Shown in pieces: positions 6,631 to 13,690 of a DNA stretch of 19,944 bases (position 1 is its first letter; every line of letters starts with the position of its first letter). A model generated the notes under the pieces. The model had not been told where the DNA came from, made no database searches, and was given only the letters and a program-made list of their open reading frames with translations. The DNA is from Butyricicoccus sp. (GTDB lineage: Bacteria > Bacillota > Clostridia > Oscillospirales > Butyricicoccaceae), in contig JAHHRO010000035.1 of NCBI GenBank assembly GCA_020025755.1, positions 1 through 19,944 on the forward strand, read 5' to 3'. A program made the position numbers and the translations under genes.

Positions 6631-7833
6631 ATGACATGTGTACAGGAATTTGATTTTTTTTCCAGCCTTCTCACTGATCTGAAACTTCCGTTTCGCCTGC
6701 TTCGATCCTCAGAAGATCTGAGGGTCTGGTTTTCTGGGTATCTCAATCCGCTTGATGGGGATACGATCGTAAATACCGCACCGGAATTTAAGGAGTTTAC
6801 CAGCATTTATCGAAGCAAAACCGTCTATCACATCCAAAATTTTTGTTTTTGCTTTTTACTGTTCCGCATTCCGGATCCAAACCAAACCACATATTTTGCC
6901 ATTGGACCCTATATGCTGTCGCATGTACCATCCATTTATCAGTTTGCTGCACCGGAGGATTGGAGCAATGATATCCGTGTGCTGGATGATGAGGAAATGC
7001 TGCTGACAATGGTCGGAACATTCATCAAGAAGATTTTCGGGATCGGGAACCCGTTCTCGCTTAAAAATGTGAAGATCCCTGAAACCACCGATGTGGTTTC
7101 GGTCACAGAGAATATCCCCTATGGAAGTTTGGAAGATCCCATGCGGAATATTCGTATTTTGGAAAAATATTATGAAAATGAAACCGAGCTGCTCAATATC
7201 GTGCGGTATGGTCAGTGGCACAAGGCACAGGTTTTTCTCAATACGATCTTTGACCAGAAGGAGTTCAGTCATCTGCACCCATGGGAAAATTCTCTGGAAT
7301 TCAACCGCAATCAGTCGCTTGCGCTCAACACCCTGTTGCGCAAGACTGCTGAGTTTGCCGGAGTGCATCCCATTCATATCGAGAATCTTTCCTCGCAGTT
7401 CATTAAGAAGATCAATCATGCAACCTCAGAAAAGGATGTATTGTATCTGCATCGGGAGCTCATCCGCAAATACTGTCAGCTGGTGCAGACGCATTCCCTC
7501 AAGGGATATTCCCCAATCATACAAAAGGTACTGACCCATATCAGTTCCAATCTGTCAGGCGATCTGACACTCAACACACAGGCAAGTCTGCTCAATGTCA
7601 ATCCAAGCTATTTGTCAGCACTGTTCAAAAAAGAAACAGGGATGACCCTCACAGAGTATGTCAAACAAAAACGGATCAAACACGCCGTCTTTCTGCTGAC
7701 CAATACCGATCTGCAAATTCAGGTTGTGGCACAGTGCTGCGGCATTGCAGACGTCAATTATTTTACCAAGGTATTCAAAAAACAACTTGGCAAAACGCCC
7801 AAGGAATATCGAGATGAAATATTGGCACCATAA
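6631..7833 (+). CDS. AraC-family transcriptional regulator
   Basis: A 400-residue protein with the double helix-turn-helix of the AraC/XylS family in the last 100 or so residues: LTLNTQASLLNVNPSYLSALFKKETG, then LLTNTDLQIQVVAQCCGIADVNYFTKVFKKQLGKTPKEYR. The N-terminal 290 residues match no sensor domain I can name with certainty; they have no membrane segments and resemble long cytoplasmic AraC regulators of clostridia. The start has GGGAGGG upstream at a fitting distance. The gene lies between a divergent GPH symporter and a downstream GH2 glycosidase, the standard arrangement for a local sugar-responsive activator, so those two genes are its likely targets. The inducing sugar is unknown. 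Confidence 0.9.
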   Translation: MTCVQEFDFFSSLLTDLKLPFRLLRSSEDLRVWFSGYLNPLDGDTIVNTAPEFKEFTSIYRSKTVYHIQNFCFCFLLFRIPDPNQTTYFAIGPYMLSHVPSIYQFAAPEDWSNDIRVLDDEEMLLTMVGTFIKKIFGIGNPFSLKNVKIPETTDVVSVTENIPYGSLEDPMRNIRILEKYYENETELLNIVRYGQWHKAQVFLNTIFDQKEFSHLHPWENSLEFNRNQSLALNTLLRKTAEFAGVHPIHIENLSSQFIKKINHATSEKDVLYLHRELIRKYCQLVQTHSLKGYSPIIQKVLTHISSNLSGDLTLNTQASLLNVNPSYLSALFKKETGMTLTEYVKQKRIKHAVFLLTNTDLQIQVVAQCCGIADVNYFTKVFKKQLGKTPKEYRDEILAP

Positions 7834-7840
7834 CGAAGAT

Positions 7841-7880
7841 GAGAGAGCAGGTCTCGAAAATAGATCCTGCCTCAAAATTT
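7841..7880 (+). terminator. Weak terminator-like hairpin after the AraC gene
   Basis: GCAGG pairs with CCTGC, with imperfect flanking pairs, and is followed by AAAATTTT. The T run is short, so partial read-through into the GH2 gene is likely. Confidence 0.3.
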
Positions 7881-7925
7881 TACGATAGTTTACAAGAATT
7901 GTCCTCACGGATAAAATTTTGCCTG

Positions 7926-7934
7926 TGATATAAT
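7926..7934 (+). promoter_or_regulatory. Extended -10 promoter of the GH2 gene
   Basis: TGATATAAT is an extended -10 element 36 bp before the GH2 start. The -35 position is weak, as expected of a promoter that needs an activator such as the AraC protein encoded just upstream. Confidence 0.6.
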
Positions 7935-7969
7935 GCAAACAATGCGATATGCTTATAGGAGGTTTCTTT

Positions 7970-10237
7970 ATGAGACAATATCTTACGTTACAAGACAACT
8001 GGTACTTTACAAAGCAGGAGCAGGCAGCCGTACCGACTGCCCTTCCGACAGATTGGGAAGCTGTGTCCATCCCGCATACATGGAATGCGCTGGATGGTCA
8101 GGACGGCGGAAACGACTATCATCGTGCACCTTGCTGGTATGTCAAAGAGCTGAATATTCCGCAGGTTCCGGAAAATACCTGCGTATATTTGCAGTTTGAA
8201 GCAGCTTCTGCGTATTGCGAAGTTTATGTCAATGGCAAGAAGGCAGTAAGCCACGAGGGCGGTTACAGCCGCTTCCGTGCAGAGATCTCTGCACTGCTCA
8301 CCGAAAAGAATAATATCCTTGCGGTCATGGTAGACAACAAGCACCATGACAACATCTATCCGCAGATGGCAGACTTTACCTTCTATGGCGGAATCTATCG
8401 CGAGGTCAAGCTGGTATTCGTTCCCAAGACCCATCTGTGCATGGATTATTATGGTTCTGAGGCTCTGACCGTTGCGTCCGAGATCGTGGGAGACCATCAG
8501 GCACGCGTGACCCTGCATGGCTATGTTTCCGGTGCGGAGGCACTCGATCAGCTTCTCTTTGCAATCTATGACGCAGAAGGCGAGCTGATCGCAGAGGTAT
8601 CTCGTCCGGCTGAGGCAGATACCCATGCAGAGCTGCTGCTGTCCGATCTGCACCTGTGGCATGGCGTAAAGGATCCATATCTCTATACCGTCAAGGCAAT
8701 GCTCATGCGTCACAATGAGGTGCTCGATGAGGTGACGGTACGCCACGGTTTCCGCTCCTTCCATGTCGATCCGCAGAGAGGTTTCTTCCTCAACGGTGAG
8801 CTGACCCCACTGCGCGGCGTTTCTCGCCATCAGGATCATCTGATGCTGGGCAATGCGCTGACAAAGGAGCAGCATGCAGAGGATGCACGCCTGATTCGTG
8901 AGGTGGGTGCAAACACGATCCGTCTGGCACACTATCAGCACAGTCAGGATTTCTACGATCTCTGTGATGAGATGGGCTTCATTATCTGGGCAGAGATCCC
9001 ATTCATCAGCCGCATGAATGTCGCTCCCGAGGCACATCAGAACTGCATCGAGCAGATGAAGGAACTCATTTATCAGAACTTCAACCATAGCTCCATCTGT
9101 GTTTGGGGTATTTCCAATGAGATCACCATTGGCGGCAGCACACCGCAGCTGGTAGAAAACCTCAAGGAGCTCAATGCACTGGTCAAGGAGCTTGACCCAA
9201 CCCGCCTGAGCGTAATGGCACAGCTTTCTTCCCTGCCGAAGGATGATGAGCAGAACCAGATCACCGATATCGTCAGCTATAACCATTACTTTGGCTGGTA
9301 TGTTGGCACGCTGGAAGACAATGAAAAGTGGCTCGATTCTTTCCATGAGATGCACCCGACCCGTGCACTGGGTATTTCGGAGTATGGCTGTGAGGGCATC
9401 GTCACCTATCATGAGGACGAGCCGAAGGCAGGCGACTACAGCGAGGAATATCAGGCACTGTACCATGAGCACATGGCAAAGATCATTGATGAACGCCCGT
9501 GGCTGTGGGCAACCCATATTTGGAACATGTTCGACTTTGGCTGTGATGCGCGCAATGAGGGCGGCGTTGCCGGACGCAACAATAAGGGTCTCATGACCCT
9601 CGACCGCAAGGTCAAGAAGGACGTCTTCTATCTCTATCAGGCATATTGGACCACTGAGCCGATGGTGCACATTTGCAGCAAGCGTTATGCAAAGCGTTCC
9701 AATGAGATGATCGATGTAAAGATCTACACCAATGCACCTGCGGTTTCTCTCTATGTGGACGGCGTATTCGCAGGCAAGAAGAGCGGCGACCGTGTGGTTG
9801 TATTTGAGGGAATCAAGCTCAAGGACGGGTTCACCACCATTACTGCAAAGGTAGAGGGCTGCACCGATACCACAGCATTTGAAAAGGTAGCAGAGCCATT
9901 CGTACCATATCACTTTGTAGAGGACAAGTCTGAGGTCGGTGTTACCAACTGGTTCGATGATGTCGATCTCAATCAGGAGCGCGAGATGACCTTTAAGAGC
10001 GGCTTCTACTCAGTACAGGATACAACAAAGGAACTCCTGAAGAACAAGGAAGCTGCTGATATCCTTGTAAATGCATTGAGCAGCCTGATTGGTATGAAAC
10101 TCAAGAAGTCCATGCTGGCTGTCATGGGTGAGAATAGACTGTGTGATTCCGCAGAAGCTTTCCCGAGCAATGCGGCAGACACACAGAAGGCACTGGCTTA
10201 TATCAATGAAAAGCTGCAGCAGATCCCCAAGGAATAA
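7970..10237 (+). CDS. GH2 beta-glycosidase (beta-galactosidase or beta-hexuronidase)
   Basis: A 755-residue glycoside hydrolase family 2 enzyme without signal peptide, hence cytoplasmic. Order: jelly-roll sugar-binding domain (about 1-155), Ig-like domain (about 160-265), TIM barrel (about 270-565) with LRGVSRHQDH, acid/base E384 in WGISNE and nucleophile E471 in GISEYG. A beta-sandwich follows (about 575-645), then an extra C-terminal segment of about 105 residues. NNKG (537-540) matches the NxKG motif that holds the carboxylate in beta-glucuronidases, but similar NDKG motifs occur in beta-galactosidases, so substrate is undecided. ATG 7970 is chosen because AGGAGG sits 7 nt before it; an in-frame ATG at 7949 lies upstream of that site. 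It follows its AraC regulator and probably acts on sugar imported by the GPH symporter. Confidence 0.88.
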   Translation: MRQYLTLQDNWYFTKQEQAAVPTALPTDWEAVSIPHTWNALDGQDGGNDYHRAPCWYVKELNIPQVPENTCVYLQFEAASAYCEVYVNGKKAVSHEGGYSRFRAEISALLTEKNNILAVMVDNKHHDNIYPQMADFTFYGGIYREVKLVFVPKTHLCMDYYGSEALTVASEIVGDHQARVTLHGYVSGAEALDQLLFAIYDAEGELIAEVSRPAEADTHAELLLSDLHLWHGVKDPYLYTVKAMLMRHNEVLDEVTVRHGFRSFHVDPQRGFFLNGELTPLRGVSRHQDHLMLGNALTKEQHAEDARLIREVGANTIRLAHYQHSQDFYDLCDEMGFIIWAEIPFISRMNVAPEAHQNCIEQMKELIYQNFNHSSICVWGISNEITIGGSTPQLVENLKELNALVKELDPTRLSVMAQLSSLPKDDEQNQITDIVSYNHYFGWYVGTLEDNEKWLDSFHEMHPTRALGISEYGCEGIVTYHEDEPKAGDYSEEYQALYHEHMAKIIDERPWLWATHIWNMFDFGCDARNEGGVAGRNNKGLMTLDRKVKKDVFYLYQAYWTTEPMVHICSKRYAKRSNEMIDVKIYTNAPAVSLYVDGVFAGKKSGDRVVVFEGIKLKDGFTTITAKVEGCTDTTAFEKVAEPFVPYHFVEDKSEVGVTNWFDDVDLNQEREMTFKSGFYSVQDTTKELLKNKEAADILVNALSSLIGMKLKKSMLAVMGENRLCDSAEAFPSNAADTQKALAYINEKLQQIPKE

Positions 10238-10286
10238 GTAAATTTCTTTCATACCCCTGAAAACGATAAAAAAGATAGCCCAAAAG

Positions 10287-10322
10287 CCCCATAGAGGACA
10301 GGATATCCTGTCCTCTATGGGG
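10287..10322 (+). terminator. 36-bp perfect palindrome after the GH2 gene
   Basis: Two 18-bp arms are exact reverse complements with no spacer, beginning CCCCATAGAGG and ending CCTCTATGGGG. As RNA this is an extremely stable hairpin. It lacks a proper T run on the plus strand (GGGGTGTTGC), so it may stabilise the GH2 mRNA end rather than terminate. On the minus strand it is followed by GCTTTTGGGC. Confidence 0.6.
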
Positions 10323-10332
10323 TGTTGCATTG

Positions 10333-10380
10333 TAAGAAAAAAAGGTACACGATCAGAGATCGTGTACCTTTTGTATTTAC
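10333..10380. terminator. Bidirectional terminator between GH2 and gdhA
   Basis: A 15-bp perfect stem (10340-10354 with 10358-10372, AAAAGGTACACGATC) has a 3-nt loop. Seven A's on the left end and TTTTGTATTT on the right make it work for both convergent genes. It lies 20 bp from the gdhA stop. Confidence 0.9.
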
Positions 10381-10392
10381 AGAGAATGGGGA

Positions 10393-11739
10393 TCAATATG
10401 CAACGCCCTGCCAAATCATTGCTTCGCAGACCTTTTCAAAGCCTGCAATATTTGCACCGGCAACCAGATTGCCTTCCATGTTGTAGCGTGCAGCCGCTTC
10501 CTTACAGGATTTATAGATATTGACCATGATGCCGTGCAGCTTTTCGTCTACCTCATCAAAACTCCAAGACAGACGCTGGCTGTTCTGGCTCATTTCCAGA
10601 CCAGAGGTCGCAACGCCGCCCGCATTGGCAGCCTTTGCAGGACCGAACATCACACCAGCAGACTGGAACGCCTCGACAGCATCTGGGGTCGATGGCATGT
10701 TTGCGCCCTCGGCAACAGCCTTGACGCCGTTTGCGATCAGGGTCTTTGCTTCTTCGCCGTTGAGTTCATTCTGGGTTGCACAGGGAAGCGCGATATCGCA
10801 TGGAATGCTCCAGATGCCGCGGCAGCCCTCGACATACCTCGCAGACGGCACATAGTCCAGATAGGTCTTGATGCGCGCACGCTTGACTTCCTTGATCTCC
10901 TTGATGACCTGATAGTCAATGCCGTTCTCATCCACGATATAGCCGTTGGAATCGCTCATTGCAATGACCTTGCCGCCGAGCTGGGTTGCCTTCTGACAGG
11001 CATAGATCGCAACATTGCCTGAGCCGGAGATGATGACTTTCTTGTCCGCAAAGGAGGTATCCATATCATGCAGCATTTCCTGCATGTAATAGCAAACGCC
11101 ATAGCCGGTTGCCTCGGTACGCGCCAGAGAGCCGCCGTAGGACAGACCCTTGCCGGTCAGAACGCCAGTAAACTCGTTGCGCAGACGCTTGTACTGACCA
11201 AATAGATAGCCGATCTCACGCGCGCCTGTGCCGATATCGCCAGCCGGAACATCAGTATCTGGTCCGATATGGCGTGCAAGCTCGGTCATAAAGGACTGGC
11301 AGAAACGCATGATCTCGTTGTCGCTCTTGCCCTTGGGGTCGAAGTCAGAGCCGCCCTTGCCGCCGCCCATGGGCAGACCGGTCAGGCTGTTCTTGAAGAT
11401 CTGTTCAAAGCCGAGGAATTTAATAATGGACTGGTTGACAGACGGGTGCAGGCGCAGACCACCCTTGTAAGGGCCGATCGCAGAGTTGAACTGGATGCGC
11501 CAAGCGCGGTTGACCTGTACCTTTCCGGCATCGTCCACCCAAGAAACACGGAAGTTTACAATGCGTTCCGGCTCTACGATGCGCTCGAGGATACCGTTTT
11601 TTTCGATTTCCGGACGCGCAGCAATCACAGGCTCGAGAGATTCAAAAACCTCACGCACTGCCTGAAGGAATTCAGGCTCATGCGCATTGCGAGCAGCCAG
11701 ACCTTCATAAACGCGGTTCAAATATTCGCTCTTGAACAT
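10393..11739 (-). CDS. gdhA: NADP-type glutamate dehydrogenase
   Basis: A 448-residue protein of the exact size of hexameric bacterial NADP-dependent glutamate dehydrogenases. Signatures include GPYKGGLRLHPSVNQS (89-104), KNSLTGLPMGGGKGGSDFDP (116-135) with substrate-binding and catalytic lysines K92, K116 and K128, VPAGDIGTGAREIGYLFG, and the Rossmann part beginning with GSGNVAIYACQKA. It catalyses reversible amination of 2-oxoglutarate, linking ammonia assimilation with carbon flow. A GGAGGT ribosome binding site lies 9 nt before the ATG. It appears monocistronic: it ends in a strong terminator and has its own promoter about 70 bp upstream. Cofactor preference is assigned from family resemblance, not measured. 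Confidence 0.95.
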   Translation of the reverse strand: MFKSEYLNRVYEGLAARNAHEPEFLQAVREVFESLEPVIAARPEIEKNGILERIVEPERIVNFRVSWVDDAGKVQVNRAWRIQFNSAIGPYKGGLRLHPSVNQSIIKFLGFEQIFKNSLTGLPMGGGKGGSDFDPKGKSDNEIMRFCQSFMTELARHIGPDTDVPAGDIGTGAREIGYLFGQYKRLRNEFTGVLTGKGLSYGGSLARTEATGYGVCYYMQEMLHDMDTSFADKKVIISGSGNVAIYACQKATQLGGKVIAMSDSNGYIVDENGIDYQVIKEIKEVKRARIKTYLDYVPSARYVEGCRGIWSIPCDIALPCATQNELNGEEAKTLIANGVKAVAEGANMPSTPDAVEAFQSAGVMFGPAKAANAGGVATSGLEMSQNSQRLSWSFDEVDEKLHGIMVNIYKSCKEAAARYNMEGNLVAGANIAGFEKVCEAMIWQGVAY

Positions 11740-11768
11740 AATAAGTGACCTCCATTATATTTAGGATC

Positions 11769-11790
11769 ACAGAGCCAGCAAAAGCTCTGT
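11769..11790 (-). promoter_or_regulatory. Leader hairpin of gdhA
   Basis: In the gdhA leader, ACAGAGC pairs perfectly with GCTCTGT (7 bp, 8-nt loop). It lies between the predicted transcription start and the ribosome binding site and may affect mRNA stability. No known riboswitch is recognisable. Confidence 0.35.
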
Positions 11791-11811
11791 TGGGTTCATT
11801 TGGTTGATTTT

Positions 11812-11840
11812 ATTTTATCATGTGGAATTGACAGAATCAA
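11812..11840 (-). promoter_or_regulatory. Promoter of gdhA with nearby TGATAAAAT repeats
   Basis: On the minus strand TTGATT (11835-11840) and TAAAAT (11812-11817) are spaced 17 bp. The -10 lies within one copy of TGATAAAAT (complement of 11812-11820); two more copies, on the plus strand, lie at 11852-11860 and 11871-11879. These repeats may be regulator sites. Confidence 0.55.
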
Positions 11841-11879
11841 TTACTTTTACCTGATAAAATGACAAAGAAATGATAAAAT

Positions 11880-12010
11880 CTAGGATGCGTCCTGTTGTAT
11901 TATCTGACAATTTGCATAAAATAAACCTTGTTTGCATGAATCCCATCATTTTAGTAGGAAAAAAGAGGGAGTATGCAGGAATGGCGTGATTTCAGGAGGG
12001 AGGAGCGCGA
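11880..12010. other. Gene-free stretch between gdhA and DUF1836 gene
   Basis: The interval 11740-12069 has no credible gene. It holds the gdhA leader and promoter on one side and the DUF1836 terminator on the other. A plus-strand open frame beginning near 11932 has no coding character and runs into the antisense of the DUF1836 gene. Confidence 0.5.
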
Positions 12011-12055
12011 AAAATACAAAAGGACGCCCGTCCCTTTGCAGGAAATGCGTCCCTT
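12011..12055 (-). terminator. Terminator of the DUF1836 gene
   Basis: On the minus strand AAGGGACGC (12047-12055) pairs with GCGTCCTTT (12019-12027) with one G-U pair, followed by T-rich sequence. It lies 15-50 bp after the stop codon. Confidence 0.65.
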
Positions 12056-12069
12056 ATAAGAAAGTTCAT

Positions 12070-12591
12070 TCATTGTTCTGCGGCACGGGCATCAATAATT
12101 GCCTGACAAAGCCGCTGAAGGTAGGTGGAAGCGGCGGACAGAGAAAGGCAGAAAGTCAGAACCTCATTGGGGTCTGTTAGATCGACCTCCAAATGAGAGG
12201 CAAGTTCCTCGGGGATTACCCTGCGCAGATGCTGTTTGTTTTGTAAAAATTCATTGAAGCATTGCTCGAAGTCTACATCGCTTCGTCCAAGCAGGGCTTT
12301 GACATCCGCAAGAGCCAGTGTCTGCTTGAGATGATAGATGCAAAGCATTTGGATGATGTGCTGGCGTGTATATTTTTTCCCCTTGACGGGAAGGAGCAGC
12401 TTTTCTTTGGAATAATTGTTGATCATGGTCTTGGTCAATAGCTTATCCTGTGGATAGCGTTTGTTTTGTTCCAAGCCTTCGTTGAAAAGGGTTAGGACTT
12501 GATCCATATAAAGGTCGAGCATAGGGACATCGTTGGGTGTGATATCGTGGTCACATATCACGTCATCCAGCAGTTCAGATAAATTTTTCAT
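12070..12591 (-). CDS. DUF1836 domain protein
   Basis: A 173-residue soluble protein that fits the DUF1836 family of Firmicutes. Typical features are LDLYMDQVLTLFNEGL near the N-terminus, LTKTMINNYSKEKLLLPVKGKKYTRQHI and LCIYHLKQTLALADVKALL. The middle part resembles a helix-turn-helix with an Asn-Asn-Tyr recognition region, and the Bacillus subtilis family member YkrK has been reported as a repressor, so DNA binding is plausible. The target is unknown. The frame can be extended one codon to a TTG, but the ATG at 12591 with GGGAGG upstream is the better start. Its promoter is unclear because the upstream DNA is occupied by an inverted-repeat element. Confidence 0.85.
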   Translation of the reverse strand: MKNLSELLDDVICDHDITPNDVPMLDLYMDQVLTLFNEGLEQNKRYPQDKLLTKTMINNYSKEKLLLPVKGKKYTRQHIIQMLCIYHLKQTLALADVKALLGRSDVDFEQCFNEFLQNKQHLRRVIPEELASHLEVDLTDPNEVLTFCLSLSAASTYLQRLCQAIIDARAAEQ

Positions 12592-12611
12592 CAAATCTTT
12601 CCCTCCCTATT

Positions 12612-12768
12612 AGGGACTGTTTGGAAAATCGAAAATTTGCCTTTTTCTACAGGGGACGGCATCCACTGTGCCCAAAGTACGCAGAATCCGATTTCTATGT
12701 TTTTGCCGTGTGGCGGTTCGCTCGCTGCGAAAAATCCGTCAATTTCCCTATTTTCAAACAAGTCCTAG
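12612..12768. repeat. MITE-like element with imperfect terminal inverted repeats
   Basis: The left end, reading AGGGACTGTTTGGAAAATCG from 12612, and the complement of the right end, reading AGGACTTGTTTGAAAATAGG from 12768 downwards, align over about 30 bp with small gaps. Inside, ACGGCA (12656-12661) pairs with TGCCGT (12704-12709), so the whole 157 bp can fold. It carries no ORF. The structure is that of a small non-autonomous mobile element or a folded intergenic repeat. Other copies cannot be checked from this window. Confidence 0.5.
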
Positions 12769-12809
12769 GATTATTTTATCGCAAACCATAAAAACTTGCA
12801 AGAGGGTCG

Positions 12810-12837
12810 TTGCAATTTCGATAAAATGTGGTATCAT
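12810..12837 (+). promoter_or_regulatory. Promoter of the hemolysin III gene
   Basis: TTGCAA (12810-12815) is followed after 16 bp by an extended -10, TGGTATCAT (12829-12837). The promoter region is bracketed by an exact 9-bp inverted repeat, ATTTTATCG (12773-12781) and CGATAAAAT (12819-12827). A second TTGCAA lies at 12796. Confidence 0.6.
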
Positions 12838-12887
12838 AAATAATGCAATATAGTTTTCATAACTACATCGAAAGGGTGTGCGTATAT

Positions 12888-13538
12888 ATGCCAAGAATGT
12901 TTCAGAAGGCCAGAGACCCATTTTCCAGCTATTCTCACTTTATCGGTGCGATCGGTGGGGCAGCAGGACTTATTTTTATGCTATTTGAGGCAGTGCGTGA
13001 GCGCGTTTCCGTACAGACAGCGGTTTCGGTATCGCTATTTTGTTTGTCCCTGATTGCGCTGTATACTGCAAGCGCGGTCTATCATTATTCCCTTGGGGGA
13101 GTTCGTGTGCTGCGTGTGCTCAAGAAGCTCGATCACAGCATGATCTATGTACTCATTGCAGGCAGTTATACACCGGTCGTTCTGCGCTACATGGCACTTC
13201 CGGATGCTTATATTTTTCTTGCCGTTATTTGGGGCATCGCGCTTTTTGGAATCGCAGTCAAACTGCTGTGGATCGATTCTCCGCGCTTTTTGGGAACGAT
13301 CCTGTATCTGCTTATGGGCTGGGCGGTTCTGTTTCGCTTCGATATCGTGCGTGCCATGCCTGCGCCGGCCATTACGCTCCTTACAGTCGGGGGTGTGCTC
13401 TATACCATCGGCGGCGTGATCTATATTTTGAAAAAGCCCAATCTTTCCCCAATGATCGGTTTCCATGAATTGTTTCATTTATTCGTACTGGCTGGCAGTT
13501 TGGCACATTACCTCATGGTATTTTGGTTCGTATTATAA
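12888..13538 (+). CDS. Hemolysin III / PAQR-family membrane protein
   Basis: A 216-residue protein with about seven transmembrane helices, the fold and size of the bacterial HlyIII/YqfA branch of the PAQR family. Hallmarks are SSYSHFIGAIGG near the N-terminus, LYTASAVYHYS, KKLDHSMIYVLIAGSYTP and the C-terminal GFHELFHLFVLAGSLAHY. The conserved Ser, Asp and His residues form the family's zinc site deep in the membrane. Enzymatic activity is unproven in bacteria; ceramidase-like hydrolase and membrane-lipid roles have been proposed for relatives. The in-frame ATG at 12843 is rejected because it falls at the expected transcription start without a ribosome binding site; the ATG at 12888 has AGGGTG 9 nt upstream. 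The gene is monocistronic. Confidence 0.9.
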   Translation: MPRMFQKARDPFSSYSHFIGAIGGAAGLIFMLFEAVRERVSVQTAVSVSLFCLSLIALYTASAVYHYSLGGVRVLRVLKKLDHSMIYVLIAGSYTPVVLRYMALPDAYIFLAVIWGIALFGIAVKLLWIDSPRFLGTILYLLMGWAVLFRFDIVRAMPAPAITLLTVGGVLYTIGGVIYILKKPNLSPMIGFHELFHLFVLAGSLAHYLMVFWFVL

Positions 13539-13566
13539 AGGCTGTCCAAGCACTTCGACAGCCTTT
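13537..13566 (+). terminator. Terminator of the hemolysin III gene
   Basis: AAAGGCTGTC (13537-13546) pairs perfectly with GACAGCCTTT (13557-13566), starting within the stop codon. The T run is short (TTTCT). Confidence 0.75.
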
Positions 13567-13572
13567 CTGGGG

Positions 13573-13603
13573 CAAGATCCAAGGCGCATGTCCTTGGATC
13601 TTG
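13573..13603. repeat. 12-bp perfect hairpin in the hlyIII/rlmA interval
   Basis: CAAGATCCAAGG and CCTTGGATCTTG are exact reverse complements with a 7-nt loop. With the neighbouring hairpins (13537-13566 and 13657-13682) it makes three consecutive hairpins between convergent genes. No T run follows, so it may be a repeat element or a transcript-end stabiliser. Confidence 0.55.
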
Positions 13604-13656
13604 TAAATCGCTTCGCTCCAAAACGAAATCGTGAAAATACTTTTGACAGTCAGCAT

Positions 13657-13690
13657 AAGAGGGATGCAAATGCGTCCCTCTTAGTTTTTG
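13657..13690. terminator. Hairpin terminator overlapping the rlmA stop
   Basis: AAGAGGGATGC (13657-13667) pairs with GCGTCCCTCTT (13672-13682) with one G-U pair and an AAAT loop, followed on the plus strand by TAGTTTTTG. It therefore looks like a back-up terminator for plus-strand transcripts, overlapping the stop codon of the minus-strand methyltransferase gene. Confidence 0.6.

Noticed and set aside
7988..9913. 641-codon open frame antisense to the GH2 gene
   Set aside because: It mirrors the codon pattern of the GH2 gene, matches no family I know and has no ribosome binding site. The plus strand has clear GH2 motifs.
11932..12180. 82-codon plus-strand frame
   Set aside because: Runs through a terminator and into the antisense of the DUF1836 gene; no coding signature.
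12777..12827. CRISPR-like or iteron repeats around TTGCAA and GATAAAAT
   Set aside because: Only two copies each of very short motifs without regular spacing; better explained as promoter elements.
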